DNA from: Lachnospiraceae bacterium
Lineage (GTDB): Bacteria > Bacillota > Clostridia > Lachnospirales > Lachnospiraceae
Assembly (NCBI GenBank): GCA_910576335.1
Contig: CAJTIU010000009.1
Span: 121,886-185,885 of the forward strand
Length of the DNA stretch: 64,000 nucleotides
Direction: 5' to 3'
Below are positions 16,233 to 25,564 of the stretch, piece after piece. Below the pieces are notes generated by a model. It had not been told where the DNA came from. It ran no database searches and saw nothing but the letters and a program-made list of their open reading frames with translations. Each line of letters starts with the position of its first letter. The stretch's first letter is position 1. Position numbers and translations under genes: made by a program.

Positions 16233-17027
16233 ATGAGCTATTTAAACAATCAGGTTGGATACCGCGACGAACTGCTGCAGACACGTTCCGTGATCAAGAA
16301 AGAAAACTGGGTGCTTCTTGAGCCGGACGGACTTGTAAAGAATGCAATTCCGGGATATGTGAACTGCGACGTGACTATTCTCGGATCACCGGCCATGGGA
16401 GCTTCCTTTGCAGACTATCTTGTAACCGCACATGCGGGAGGGAAGAAGGACGGCATCGGCGGAGATGGCATTGAGACATTCCTTTACGTAGTCGAGGGCG
16501 AGGTTACCGTAAAGAATGCAGATAAGGAAGAGGCTCTTACACAGGGCGGATATATCTACTCTCCAGAGGATAAGCCGGTTTCCTTTGAGAACAAGGGAGA
16601 CGCAGACGCAAAGCTTTATCTCTACAGACGCAGATATGAGAAAGTAGAAGGATACAGCGCATACACCATCGTTGGCAATGCAAATGAGTTAGAGTGGATT
16701 TCCTACGAGGGAATGGAGAACTGCTATATCCAGAACTTCCTTCCGACAGATGATTTCGGATTTGACATGAACATGCACATCCTGAAATTCCACATCGGGG
16801 CTTCCCACGGATACATCGAGACACATGTACAGGAGCACGGAATGTTATTCTTATCCGGAAAAGCAATGTACAGACTGGATGATGAGTGGGTGCCGGTTAA
16901 GAAGGGCGACTATGTATTCATGGATGCGTACTGCCCGCAGGCATGCTATGCAGTAGGCGACCAGGGACGTGAAGAAGTTACGACTTATATCTACTCCAAA
17001 GACTGTAACAGAGATGTTGCATTATAG
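16233..17027 (+). CDS. allE: (S)-ureidoglycine aminohydrolase
   Basis: 264 residues, the length of the E. coli YlbA/AllE enzyme. It hydrolyses (S)-ureidoglycine to (S)-ureidoglycolate and ammonia in the cytoplasm. It is a double cupin: the N-terminal barrel spans about 55-130 (FLYVVEGEVTV) and the C-terminal barrel about 175-255. The metal set of the second barrel is visible in ETHVQEHGMLFLSG (Glu, His, His) with Gln in YCPQACYA, as in the Mn-dependent plant and bacterial enzymes. First gene of the operon. Its substrate would come from the AllC encoded at 24226. Confidence 0.93.
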   Translation: MSYLNNQVGYRDELLQTRSVIKKENWVLLEPDGLVKNAIPGYVNCDVTILGSPAMGASFADYLVTAHAGGKKDGIGGDGIETFLYVVEGEVTVKNADKEEALTQGGYIYSPEDKPVSFENKGDADAKLYLYRRRYEKVEGYSAYTIVGNANELEWISYEGMENCYIQNFLPTDDFGFDMNMHILKFHIGASHGYIETHVQEHGMLFLSGKAMYRLDDEWVPVKKGDYVFMDAYCPQACYAVGDQGREEVTTYIYSKDCNRDVAL

Positions 17028-17132
17028 AAATCATTATATAACAGTCTGGCCGGGATTTTGCACTTTGCTGCAAAGCCCATATAACATCCGCCTGGGCGTG
17101 GCGGAAATAAAAAAAGGATGGTGGGGACACAG

Positions 17133-18185
17133 ATGAAACTTTCAAGAGATGAATTAAAAGGCTTGATGAAAAATAAACTGGTGCAGGCAGGTTTAAGAGA
17201 GGATCATGCCGAGCAGACGGCTGAGATTCTGACATGGTCACATGAGAGAGGATATGCTTCACACGGTGCAGTACGTGTGGAATACTACAGCGAGAGAATT
17301 GCCAAGGGCGGCATCACACATGAGCCGGACATCACATGGAACCAGACAGGCCCCTGCTCCGGCATCATGGACGGAGACAACGGGATTGGTTACTGGGTAG
17401 CTACAAAGGCTACAGAGAAAGCAATTGAGATGGCAAAAGAAAACGGCGTGGCAATCGTAGGTATGGCGAACATTTCCCACACAGGCTCCATTGGTTATTA
17501 TACCGAGATGTGTGCAAAGGAAGGCCTTGCAGCAATTACTTTCTGCCAGTCTGACCCAATGGCAGTGCCATACGGCGGGACAGAGCCGTACTATGGGACA
17601 AACCCGATCTCCTTTGCGGCTCCGACAGCAGATGACCGCAGGGTAGTATTTGATATGGCGACAACCGTGCAGGCATGGGGCAAGATTCTTGACAAGCGCT
17701 CCCAGGGAGTGGAGATTCCTTCTGACTGGGCAGTGGATGTAAACGGAGAGCCTGTTACAGACCCGCACAAGGTAAATGCCCTTACACCGATTGCAGGCGC
17801 GAAAGGATATGGTCTTATGATGATGGTAGACGTATTCTCAGGCGTGCTTCTCGGTGTTCCGTTTGGAAAGCATGTAAGCTCCATGTATCATGACTGCTCC
17901 AAGGGCCGTGAGCTTGGACAGATGATCATTGTTATGGATCCAGAGAGATTCTGCGGTGCAGAGCAGTTCAAAGCAAATATGTCCAAGACCTGTGATGAGC
18001 TCGGCGAGATGAAGGCGGCTCCTGGATATGGCAAGGTATATTATCCGGGCGAGAGGGCTGTCATGAGAAGAGACAAGGCTTACGCATCAGGCGGCATTGA
18101 GGTTGTTGACGAGCTTGTAGAATATCTGAAGGGCGACAAGGTTCATTTTGACAGATATGACCACAAGAACAGATTCGCAGATTAA
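17133..18185 (+). CDS. allD: Ureidoglycolate dehydrogenase (NAD)
   Basis: 350 residues, as in E. coli AllD. It oxidises (S)-ureidoglycolate to oxalurate with NAD. It belongs to the malate/L-lactate dehydrogenase (LDH2) family: SHGAVRVEYY near 45, MGxANISHTGSIGYY with the catalytic His about 115, CQSDPMAVPYGG, and DMATTVQAWGK about 180. ATG 17133 (MKLSRDEL) was chosen over 17118 because it matches the family start and is preceded by GGTGGGGA. Its product feeds the carbamoyltransferase encoded next (20-base gap). Confidence 0.94.
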   Translation: MKLSRDELKGLMKNKLVQAGLREDHAEQTAEILTWSHERGYASHGAVRVEYYSERIAKGGITHEPDITWNQTGPCSGIMDGDNGIGYWVATKATEKAIEMAKENGVAIVGMANISHTGSIGYYTEMCAKEGLAAITFCQSDPMAVPYGGTEPYYGTNPISFAAPTADDRRVVFDMATTVQAWGKILDKRSQGVEIPSDWAVDVNGEPVTDPHKVNALTPIAGAKGYGLMMMVDVFSGVLLGVPFGKHVSSMYHDCSKGRELGQMIIVMDPERFCGAEQFKANMSKTCDELGEMKAAPGYGKVYYPGERAVMRRDKAYASGGIEVVDELVEYLKGDKVHFDRYDHKNRFAD

Positions 18186-18205
18186 TAAACAGAGAGGGAA
18201 AAAAC

Positions 18206-21200
18206 ATGTTAAAAACAGTTGTTAAAAAAGGAAGTTATCAGGACTCAGTAGTACTCATGCTTCTTACCAATGAGATTTCTTCAGTAGAAGGAGTCAATAA
18301 GATTCAGGTTATGATGGCAACACCGGCTAACAAGGATATCTTTAAGTCAAGCGGACTTGATACAGAGGAGCTGATGGCAGCTACTGCAAATGATATGGTA
18401 GTTGTAGCAGATATTGAAGAAGACGGCGTACTTGACGTGGTTCTTGGGAAAGTAGAAGAGTTTCTAAAGAAACAGTCCACGGCAGCAGAAGGAAAAAAAG
18501 GCGCCGAGAGTGTCAAATCATGGGATAAGGCGCTTAAGAAGGCTCCGGAAGCAAACCTTGCAGTTATCTCCATTCCGGGAGCATACGCAGCGCTTGAGGC
18601 TGACCGTGCCCTTGACGAGGGACTGAATGTATTCATGTTCTCTGACAACGTAACTGTAGAGGACGAGAAGGCATTAAAGGAGAAGGCTCACGCAAAAGGA
18701 CTGGCAGTGATGGGTCCTGACTGCGGTACAGGCATTATCCAGGGAGTTCCGATTGCATTTACCAACAAGGTTACAAAAGGCTCCATCGGCATTATCGGTG
18801 CATCTGGAACAGGAATCCAGGAGCTTACTACCATCATTGACAGATTAGGCGAGGGTGTTACCAATGCCATCGGCATCGGCGGACGTGACCTGAATGCGAA
18901 GATCGGCGGAATCACCATGATGGATATGATCGACGCCATGGAAGATGATGATACGGTTAAGGTGCTTGTGATCGTTTCCAAGCCGCCGGCAAAGGAAGTG
19001 CGCGACATGATCTCCGCAAGACTTTCCAACTTCAGCAAGCCGGTTGTTACCTTATTCGTTGGCGAGAAGCCGGAATATCATGAGGAAAACTTCTACCACT
19101 GCTATACACTTGACGAAGCTGCACGCAAGGCAGTCAGCCTTGTAAGAGGCACAGAGGTTCCGGAGGCAGCCATTGATCTTGACGAGTCCGAGTTCTACAA
19201 GGCAGAGGACGGCAAGACCATTAAGGCTTACTACTCAGGCGGCACACTGGCAAATGAAGCAGCGATGCTCATTAAGGACGCCATGAACTGCAAAGTACCG
19301 CCAGAGGACATTGAAGGATATATGCTCCAGTTAGACGGCAACATCGTCGTAGACCTTGGGGATGATGCTTATACACAGGGCAAGCCCCATCCGATGATTG
19401 ATCCTGCAAAGCGTATTGAGTGTATGCAGGAGGCAGTCGATGATCCGACCACAGGAGCAGTTCTCCTTGACATTATGCTTGGCTACGGTTCACACGCCGA
19501 TATGGCAGGAGCACTCCTTCCGTCTATCGTTGCCCTGAAAGAAAAGGCAGAGGCACAGGGAAGAAAGGTATTCTTCGTTGCAACTGTATGCGGTACAAGA
19601 AGCGATTACCAGGGATATGACGAGGCTGTAAATAAACTAAAGGAAGCAGGCGTTATCGTATGCGAGAACAATAAGCTTGCATGCCGCACCGCAATCCGCG
19701 CAATCGGCAGAGATTTCCAGGAGCCGGTAAAAGAGATCCGCGCAAAAGAGGTTGCAGAGGTAGAGAAGCATGCACCGTCTGACAAACTCCGTGCATTACT
19801 TTCCGAGAAGCCGAACATCATCAACATCGGCCTTAAGAGCTTTGCAGAGGTAGTAGAGCAGTTCGGATGCGAAGTCGTACAGTATGACTGGCAGCCGCCT
19901 GCAGGAGGAAATGTTGAGCTGATCAAGATTCTGAACTTCCTGAGAAATTATGAGGGTATTGATGAGAAGAACCGCGGAGTTATCGAGAAGGTTGTAGCAA
20001 GCCAGCCGGTACTTAAGGATAATGTACGTGCAAAGGAAGTGATTCCGGAGTTCGCAGAAAACGGCGGAAAGGTTATCCTTCACGCTGGGCCTCCGGTCGC
20101 TTACGAGAACATGCCGGATCCAATGCAGGGGTCATGCGTCGGAGCAGTTATGTTTGAAGAGTGGGCTTCTACAGAGGAAGAAGCAAGAAAGATGCTGGAA
20201 GGCGGAGAGATTAAGTTCATCCCATGCCACCACTGTAATGCAGTAGGACCAATGGGCGGCATCACCTCTCCGAATATGGCGGTATTTGTAGTAGAGAATG
20301 AGACGGGCGGCAACAAGGCATACTGTACCATGAATGAGGGTATCGGAAAGGTTCTTCGTTTCGGCGCTTATGACGAAGAAGTGGTAAACCGCTTACGCTG
20401 GATGAGAGACGTATTAGGCCCAACGCTTGGAAAAGCACTTCGCTCCATGGAGAACGGACTTGCAATCAATCCATTAATCGCAAAAGCAGTTGCCATGGGT
20501 GATGAGTTCCATCAGAGAAATATCGCTGCATCTCTTGCATTCTTAAAAGAGGTTGCTCCGATCATCACAGCCATGGATATGGACGAGAAGGATCGCTATG
20601 ACGTAATCAAGTTCCTGGCTGATACAGACCAGTTCTTCTTAAATATCATGATGGCCACAGGCAAGGCTGTCATGGATGATGCACGCAAAGACACAGACGG
20701 AACTATCGTTACCGCTATGTGCCGTAATGGCTATGAGTTTGGTATCCGCATCGCAGGTATGGGCGACGAGTGGTTCACAGGCCCGGTAAATACGCCTCAG
20801 GGACTCTACTTCACAGGCTATGATGCTGAGGATGCATGTCCGGATATGGGTGACAGCGCTATCACAGAGACCTTTGGCGTTGGCGGTATGGCCATGATCG
20901 CGGCTCCGGCTGTTACAAGATTCGTAGGTGCAGGCGGCTATGAGGACGCCCTCCGCACAAGCAACGAGATGACCGAGATCTGTATTGACAGAAACCCGAA
21001 CTTTACAGTTCCTACATGGAATTTCCAGGGAATCTGCCTCGGAATCGACGCAAGGCTCGTAGTAGAGAAAGGAATTACCCCGGTTATCAACACCGGTATT
21101 GCAAATAAGGTTGCCGGAAGAGGACAGATCGGTGCAGGTACGGTACATCCGCCGATCGAGTGCTTCGAGAAGGCTGTAAAGGCTTACGCAAAGAAGCTTG

Positions 21201-21214
21201 GTTTTGAGGCGTAA
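18206..21214 (+). CDS. Fused FdrA-YlbE oxamate carbamoyltransferase
   Basis: 1002 residues combining two E. coli proteins. Residues 1 to about 555 match FdrA (AllF), a succinyl-CoA synthetase alpha-like fold (GIIGASGTGIQELTTIIDR, IGIGGRDLNAKIGG). From about 583 to the end it matches YlbE (AllG, DUF1116): FIPCHHCNAVGPMGGITS, MGDEFHQRNIAASLAFL, TPQGLYFTGYDAED, and GAGTVHPP near the end. In E. coli FdrA, YlbE and YlbF form oxamate carbamoyltransferase, which phosphorolyses oxalurate to oxamate plus carbamoyl phosphate. No YlbF (DUF2877) gene is seen here. AGAGAGG lies upstream of ATG, and carbamate kinase follows 21 bases downstream. Confidence 0.93.
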   Translation: MLKTVVKKGSYQDSVVLMLLTNEISSVEGVNKIQVMMATPANKDIFKSSGLDTEELMAATANDMVVVADIEEDGVLDVVLGKVEEFLKKQSTAAEGKKGAESVKSWDKALKKAPEANLAVISIPGAYAALEADRALDEGLNVFMFSDNVTVEDEKALKEKAHAKGLAVMGPDCGTGIIQGVPIAFTNKVTKGSIGIIGASGTGIQELTTIIDRLGEGVTNAIGIGGRDLNAKIGGITMMDMIDAMEDDDTVKVLVIVSKPPAKEVRDMISARLSNFSKPVVTLFVGEKPEYHEENFYHCYTLDEAARKAVSLVRGTEVPEAAIDLDESEFYKAEDGKTIKAYYSGGTLANEAAMLIKDAMNCKVPPEDIEGYMLQLDGNIVVDLGDDAYTQGKPHPMIDPAKRIECMQEAVDDPTTGAVLLDIMLGYGSHADMAGALLPSIVALKEKAEAQGRKVFFVATVCGTRSDYQGYDEAVNKLKEAGVIVCENNKLACRTAIRAIGRDFQEPVKEIRAKEVAEVEKHAPSDKLRALLSEKPNIINIGLKSFAEVVEQFGCEVVQYDWQPPAGGNVELIKILNFLRNYEGIDEKNRGVIEKVVASQPVLKDNVRAKEVIPEFAENGGKVILHAGPPVAYENMPDPMQGSCVGAVMFEEWASTEEEARKMLEGGEIKFIPCHHCNAVGPMGGITSPNMAVFVVENETGGNKAYCTMNEGIGKVLRFGAYDEEVVNRLRWMRDVLGPTLGKALRSMENGLAINPLIAKAVAMGDEFHQRNIAASLAFLKEVAPIITAMDMDEKDRYDVIKFLADTDQFFLNIMMATGKAVMDDARKDTDGTIVTAMCRNGYEFGIRIAGMGDEWFTGPVNTPQGLYFTGYDAEDACPDMGDSAITETFGVGGMAMIAAPAVTRFVGAGGYEDALRTSNEMTEICIDRNPNFTVPTWNFQGICLGIDARLVVEKGITPVINTGIANKVAGRGQIGAGTVHPPIECFEKAVKAYAKKLGFEA

Positions 21215-21235
21215 AGCAGGAATAGGAGAATTTTT

Positions 21236-22174
21236 ATGGAAAAGAAAAAGGTTGTCATTGCTCTGGGCGGAAACGCCCTGGGCAAGGATATAGAAGAGCA
21301 GAAAGAAGCAGTTGCCAATACAGCGAAAGTAATCGTAGACCTTGCAGAACAGGGACTGGATATTATCGTTACACACGGAAACGGCCCCCAGGTGGGGATG
21401 ATCCAGAACGCCATGGACAATCTGATTGTCATGCAGCAGAACTACAAGCAGGTGCCGCTTCCTACAAGCGTTGCCATGAGCCAGGGATATATTGGCATTG
21501 ACCTTCAGAACGCCATTAAATACGAGCTGCTGAGTCGGGGAATTGACGGTAAGGTATCTACCATCCTGTCGCAGGTTGAGGTAGACAAGGACGACCCGGC
21601 GTTCGAGAATCCGACCAAGCCAATCGGAAGATTCATGACAAAGGAAGAGGCAGAGGAGAATGAGAAGAACGGCATCCGCTGCATGGAAGATGCAGGAAGA
21701 GGCTACCGTATCGTAGTAGCATCCCCAATGCCAAAAAGAATCCGCGAGCTTCAGACCATCAAGACCCTTGTAGACGCAGGACACATTGTAATCACCTGCG
21801 GCGGCGGCGGAATCCCGGTAGTGAGCGATGAAGAAGGCCGCCTGGTAGGCGTAAACGCAGTTATCGACAAAGACAACGCCAGCAGCCTTTTAGCTTCCCA
21901 GCTTGGGGCCGACCACCTGATTATCCTGACAGCTGTAGAAAAAGTTGCCATCAACTGGGGCAAAGAAAACCAGGAGTGGCTGTCTGACCTGACCGTTGGG
22001 CAGGCAAAAGGCTATATCGAGGAAGAGCAGTTCGCAAAAGGCTCCATGCTTCCAAAAGTAGAAGCAGCCATCCGCTTTGCCGAGTCCGGAGAAGGAAGAC
22101 GCGCCCTGATCACCCTTCTCGACAAAGCATCCGCAGGAATCGCAGGAGAGACAGGAACCGTAATACACTCATAA
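21236..22174 (+). CDS. Carbamate kinase, catabolic
   Basis: 312 residues, the standard length. It transfers phosphate from carbamoyl phosphate to ADP, giving ATP, CO2 and ammonia, and so is the energy-yielding end of the ureide route. Motifs: ALGGNALG at the N-terminus, THGNGPQVG about 46-54, TCGGGGIPVV about 185, and AVIDKDNASSLLA about 210. Its place directly after the FdrA-YlbE gene matches E. coli ybcF (allK) rather than an arginine deiminase operon; there is no arcA or arcB here. A large hairpin region follows before the permease gene. Confidence 0.95.
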   Translation: MEKKKVVIALGGNALGKDIEEQKEAVANTAKVIVDLAEQGLDIIVTHGNGPQVGMIQNAMDNLIVMQQNYKQVPLPTSVAMSQGYIGIDLQNAIKYELLSRGIDGKVSTILSQVEVDKDDPAFENPTKPIGRFMTKEEAEENEKNGIRCMEDAGRGYRIVVASPMPKRIRELQTIKTLVDAGHIVITCGGGGIPVVSDEEGRLVGVNAVIDKDNASSLLASQLGADHLIILTAVEKVAINWGKENQEWLSDLTVGQAKGYIEEEQFAKGSMLPKVEAAIRFAESGEGRRALITLLDKASAGIAGETGTVIHS

Positions 22175-22188
22175 GTCATGTGGGGCTG

Positions 22189-22328
22189 CCGGACAAAATT
22201 ATTATGTAATAAGACGATTTCATAAAACAGGCGTTTCGGGGCTGATATTTCTCCGCAGCTTTGCCCCGTTTGCGTGAGAAATATCAGCCCCGAAACGTTG
22301 TCCGGTTTAGAAAAATCGTTCATTACAT
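22189..22328 (+). repeat. Large interleaved stem-loop between kinase and permease
   Basis: A 22-bp perfect stem: arm 22232-22253 (starts CGTTTCGGGG) pairs with 22276-22297. Outside it, CCGGACAA (22189-22196) pairs with TTGTCCGG (22298-22305), and 22204-22220 (ATGTAAT...ACGATTT) pairs imperfectly with 22313-22328. The two outer pairs cross each other, so they are either alternatives or a pseudoknot. There is no T-run. It may tune expression of the downstream permease or be an inserted palindromic element. Confidence 0.7.
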
Positions 22329-22350
22329 ATGAGTATTTAGGAGATGGAAC

Positions 22351-23964
22351 ATGAATATACCAATAAATCTGTTTATGTGGATAATGGCATTTCTGCCCAT
22401 TATCGTACTATTGATATTAATGATAAAGTTTAACTGGGGAGCAACCGAGGCGGCGCCGGTCGGTCTTTTAATTACCATTGTTACTGGCCTTGTATTTTTT
22501 AAAGCAGACATCAGGCTGATTGCCGCGGAGAGCGCCAAGGGTGTCTGGAATGCACTGATCATCCTGATTATCGTCTGGACGGCGATTCTGATGTATCAGG
22601 TGGGAGATGAGGCAAAGGCATTCCTTGTAATCCGCAACGGTATGAGGAAGCTTCTGCCAAACGAACTTCTCCTTGTTCTTGCCATGGGCTGGATCTTTGA
22701 AAGCTTTCTGCAGGGAATTACAGGCTTTGGAGTTCCGGTTGCCGTTGGAGCACCGCTTCTGATCGGTATTGGAGTGAAGCCTCTGTGGGCAGTAATTATC
22801 CCGCTCATAGGACAGGCGTGGGGAAATACCTTCGGAACATTAGGCGCAGCGTGGGATTCACTTGCCATGTCTGCAGGGCTTGCAGCGGGCAGCAAGGAAT
22901 ACCTTGTGACAGCTCTGTGGACGTCTGCATTTATCTGGTTCTGGAATGCCATCGGGGGCTTTGCAACCTGTTGGTTTTACGGAAAGGGAAAGGCTCTGAA
23001 GAAAGGGCTTCCTGCTGTAGCTCTTATGGCAGTCATCCAGGGCGGCGGGGAACTTCTTTTAAGCCAGGTGAATACGACAATCTGCTGTTTTGTACCGGCA
23101 TGTGTTTCTCTGATCGTAATTCTGCTTCTTGGCAGGACAAAGATGTATAATACAGAATGGAGTATTGAAGACAGCCCGATTATGAACCGGGAATTTGCAG
23201 GGCAGACAGGGGGCGGCGAGGCTCCTGCGGATATGAGCCTTGTCCAGGCATTTGTACCGTATTTCCTGCTTTCGGCACTGACTCTGATCGTGCTTCTGGT
23301 GAAACCAGTGAATTCATTACTTGGACAGATTTCATTTGGTTTATCCTTCCCGGAGACCTCGACAGGATACGGGTATGTGAATGAGGCGGTGGAGAGCTTT
23401 TCGGCATTCACACCGTTTACACATGCAAGTATGTTCCTGTTTATTTCAGCAATTATCGGACTCCTGTATTATAAAAAGCACGGGTGGATTAAGGAAGGCG
23501 GAGTGAAGAGAATCTTTGTAAAATCAGTATCTATGACCATGCCATCCGGAATTGCCGTCATTGGTCTTGTGATTATGTCAAAGATTATGGACGGGACTGG
23601 ACAGACAGTCGTCCTGGCAAATGGAATTGCGAAAGTTCTCGGCAGGATTTATGTCATTCTTGCACCGTTTGTCGGACTTCTCGGAACCTTTATGACAGGA
23701 AGCAATATGAGTTCAAACATTCTGTTCGGCGGATTCCAGATGACGACTGCAAATCTGCTTCAGGTAGATCCTTCCGCAATACTGGGTGCACAGTCCGCAG
23801 GAGGGGCAATTGGAAGCGCCGTAAGTCCAAGCAAGATTATTCTTGGAACTACAACAGCCAGCATCCTTGGTAAAGAGGGTGAGGTCCTTAAGAGGATCAT
23901 TGCACTTACCGTACCGACAACAATTGTGATCGGCGCGATTCTCTTTGTGCTGGTAGGAATGTAA
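22351..23964 (+). CDS. LctP-family permease (ureide pathway)
   Basis: 537 residues with about 12-14 hydrophobic segments, a member of the L-lactate/glycolate permease family. Family text includes WIFESFLQGITGFGVPVAVG (about 112-131), the GAAWDSLAMSAGLA region, LGTFMTGSNMSSNILFGGFQ, and QSAGGAIGSAVSPSKIILG near 490. Known members import lactate or glycolate with protons. Inside this operon the cargo is more likely a ureide or its acid, such as allantoate or oxamate, or export of oxamate; the sequence cannot decide. GGAGATGG precedes ATG. Confidence 0.88.
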   Translation: MNIPINLFMWIMAFLPIIVLLILMIKFNWGATEAAPVGLLITIVTGLVFFKADIRLIAAESAKGVWNALIILIIVWTAILMYQVGDEAKAFLVIRNGMRKLLPNELLLVLAMGWIFESFLQGITGFGVPVAVGAPLLIGIGVKPLWAVIIPLIGQAWGNTFGTLGAAWDSLAMSAGLAAGSKEYLVTALWTSAFIWFWNAIGGFATCWFYGKGKALKKGLPAVALMAVIQGGGELLLSQVNTTICCFVPACVSLIVILLLGRTKMYNTEWSIEDSPIMNREFAGQTGGGEAPADMSLVQAFVPYFLLSALTLIVLLVKPVNSLLGQISFGLSFPETSTGYGYVNEAVESFSAFTPFTHASMFLFISAIIGLLYYKKHGWIKEGGVKRIFVKSVSMTMPSGIAVIGLVIMSKIMDGTGQTVVLANGIAKVLGRIYVILAPFVGLLGTFMTGSNMSSNILFGGFQMTTANLLQVDPSAILGAQSAGGAIGSAVSPSKIILGTTTASILGKEGEVLKRIIALTVPTTIVIGAILFVLVGM

Positions 23965-23996
23965 CAGATTAGGGACAGATAGGAGAATCTGATAGC

Positions 23997-24194
23997 ATGG
24001 AAAAGAAAAGCTTTTTTAAAACAAAGGAAGGCGGTCTTACCATAGCATTTATTGTGATTATGATTGCGTTTGTCATTATTATGGCTGGCCTTAATACGGT
24101 AAATGACACGGTCTGCCTTGCGGGTTTTATCATTATGGTGGCTGCGATGTTGTATTCGCCGGTAAAAACGTTTATACTAAAGCCAAAGAAATAA
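23997..24194 (+). CDS. Small two-helix membrane protein of ureide operon
   Basis: 65 residues, starting MEKKSFFKTKEGG, with hydrophobic helices at about 15-32 and 38-57 and a Lys-rich end. AGGAGAATC lies upstream. It is placed between permease and hydrolase genes with gaps of 32 bases on both sides, so it is cotranscribed. It may be a small subunit or stabiliser of the permease. No family is recognised. Confidence 0.75.
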   Translation: MEKKSFFKTKEGGLTIAFIVIMIAFVIIMAGLNTVNDTVCLAGFIIMVAAMLYSPVKTFILKPKK

Positions 24195-24225
24195 AATCAA
24201 AAGGAGAATGAAAGGAGAAATTACT

Positions 24226-25464
24226 ATGGCGATCGAAGAAATTACAGGAAGAATAGCGAAAGATCTGGAGTGCCTGAAGCAGTTCACGGCAACACCCGGA
24301 GAGGGCTGTACAAGACTTCCCTTCACACCAGAGGCAAGAGGTGCGGTGAACTACCTGAAACAGATTATGGAGGAGGCAGGTCTTGAGGTAAGAGAGGATG
24401 CAGCCGGCAACGTGATCGGAGTTATGAAGGGAGAAGACCCGGATGCACCTTGTGTTATGATGGGCTCCCACTTTGATTCTGTAGTAAACGGCGGAGATTT
24501 CGACGGTATCGCAGGCGCTGTATGTGCAATTGAGGTTGCAAGACAGTTAAAGGATGAGGGAGTTAAGCCAAAAAGAGACTTCGTTGCAGTTGGATTCTGT
24601 GATGAAGAGGGAATGCGCTTCGGAACAGGATATTTTGGATCTGGCGCTATGCTTGGAAACAGGGATGTAGAGTACTGCAAAAACTTCGCAGATACCAACG
24701 GCGTGACGATCTATGATGCTATGAAGGAGTATGGTCTTGATCCTGAGAAGATTGAGGATGCTAAGTGGGATGTATCAAAGATCGGCAAATTCCTGGAGTT
24801 ACATATTGAGCAGGGACCGGTTCTGGACGCAGAGAACATTGAGCTTGGGCTTGTTGACTGCATCGTTGGTATTCAGCGCTACATGGTAACTGTACACGGA
24901 AGGGCCGACCATGCGGGAACCACTCCGATGGATATGCGTATGGATGCTGTTGACGCGGCTACAAAGGTAATCTCCAAGATTCCAGACTGGGCCCGTGAGA
25001 AAGCTGACGGGACAGTTGCCACCACAGGATTTATCCGCACAACACCGGGCGGAATGAATATTGTTGCAGAAAAAGTCGAATTTACGGTTGACATCCGTTC
25101 CAAGAATAACGATAATATTAATGATATTGCAAACAGAATCCGTGCAGCTCTTGACAGAGAGGTTGCAGAGATGGGCGGAAGCTATGAGATTGACACAAAG
25201 CTTGTGATCACGCCGGTATGGCTGTCCGAGGAGATGCTTAATACGATGGAAGAAAGCTGTAAGGCACACGGCTACAGCTACAAGAAGCTTCCAAGCGGCG
25301 CAGGCCATGATGCGCTTGAGATTGGCCAGGTGATCCCGACGGTTATGCTGTTTGTCCCGAGTAAAGAGGGAAGAAGCCACTGTCCGGTTGAGTTTACAAA
25401 ATACAGTGACTTTGCGAAGGCTTCTGTTATTATGACAGAGCTTGCGAAAGAGCTTCTTGCATAA
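24226..25464 (+). CDS. allC: Allantoate amidohydrolase
   Basis: 412 residues from ATG 24226, like E. coli AllC (411). The 24208 ATG is rejected because AAAGGAG of the real ribosome site lies inside it. It converts allantoate to ureidoglycine, CO2 and ammonia. It is an M20-type bimetal hydrolase: GSHFDSVVNGGDFDG (metal His and bridging Asp), DEEGMRFGTGYFGS (catalytic and metal Glu), HIEQGPVLD (metal His), GRADHAGTTPMDMR (dimer-domain His), and SGAGHDA near the C-terminus (last metal His). N-carbamoyl-L-amino-acid hydrolase is the closest alternative, but the operon favours AllC. No allantoinase gene accompanies it. Confidence 0.93.
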   Translation: MAIEEITGRIAKDLECLKQFTATPGEGCTRLPFTPEARGAVNYLKQIMEEAGLEVREDAAGNVIGVMKGEDPDAPCVMMGSHFDSVVNGGDFDGIAGAVCAIEVARQLKDEGVKPKRDFVAVGFCDEEGMRFGTGYFGSGAMLGNRDVEYCKNFADTNGVTIYDAMKEYGLDPEKIEDAKWDVSKIGKFLELHIEQGPVLDAENIELGLVDCIVGIQRYMVTVHGRADHAGTTPMDMRMDAVDAATKVISKIPDWAREKADGTVATTGFIRTTPGGMNIVAEKVEFTVDIRSKNNDNINDIANRIRAALDREVAEMGGSYEIDTKLVITPVWLSEEMLNTMEESCKAHGYSYKKLPSGAGHDALEIGQVIPTVMLFVPSKEGRSHCPVEFTKYSDFAKASVIMTELAKELLA

Positions 25465-25471
25465 TGGGGCA

Positions 25472-25533
25472 GAATTCTTTCCAACTGTGCGGTTGCGATT
25501 CAACAGCCCACCGCACAGCTGGAATTCTTTTTG
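25472..25533 (+). terminator. Terminator of ureide operon
   Basis: GAATTCTTTCCAACTGTGCG (from 25472) pairs with CGCACAGCTGGAATTC (25512-25527), followed by TTTTT. The long stem sits immediately after allC and separates it from the regulator gene. Confidence 0.85.
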
Positions 25534-25564
25534 ACCACGGAATCATAGTATAAGTATCCCAGGG

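Noticed and set aside
20639..21784. Long minus-strand frame of 381 codons
   Set aside because: It is antisense to the fused FdrA-YlbE and carbamate kinase genes, both clear; it is a codon-bias shadow without known motifs.
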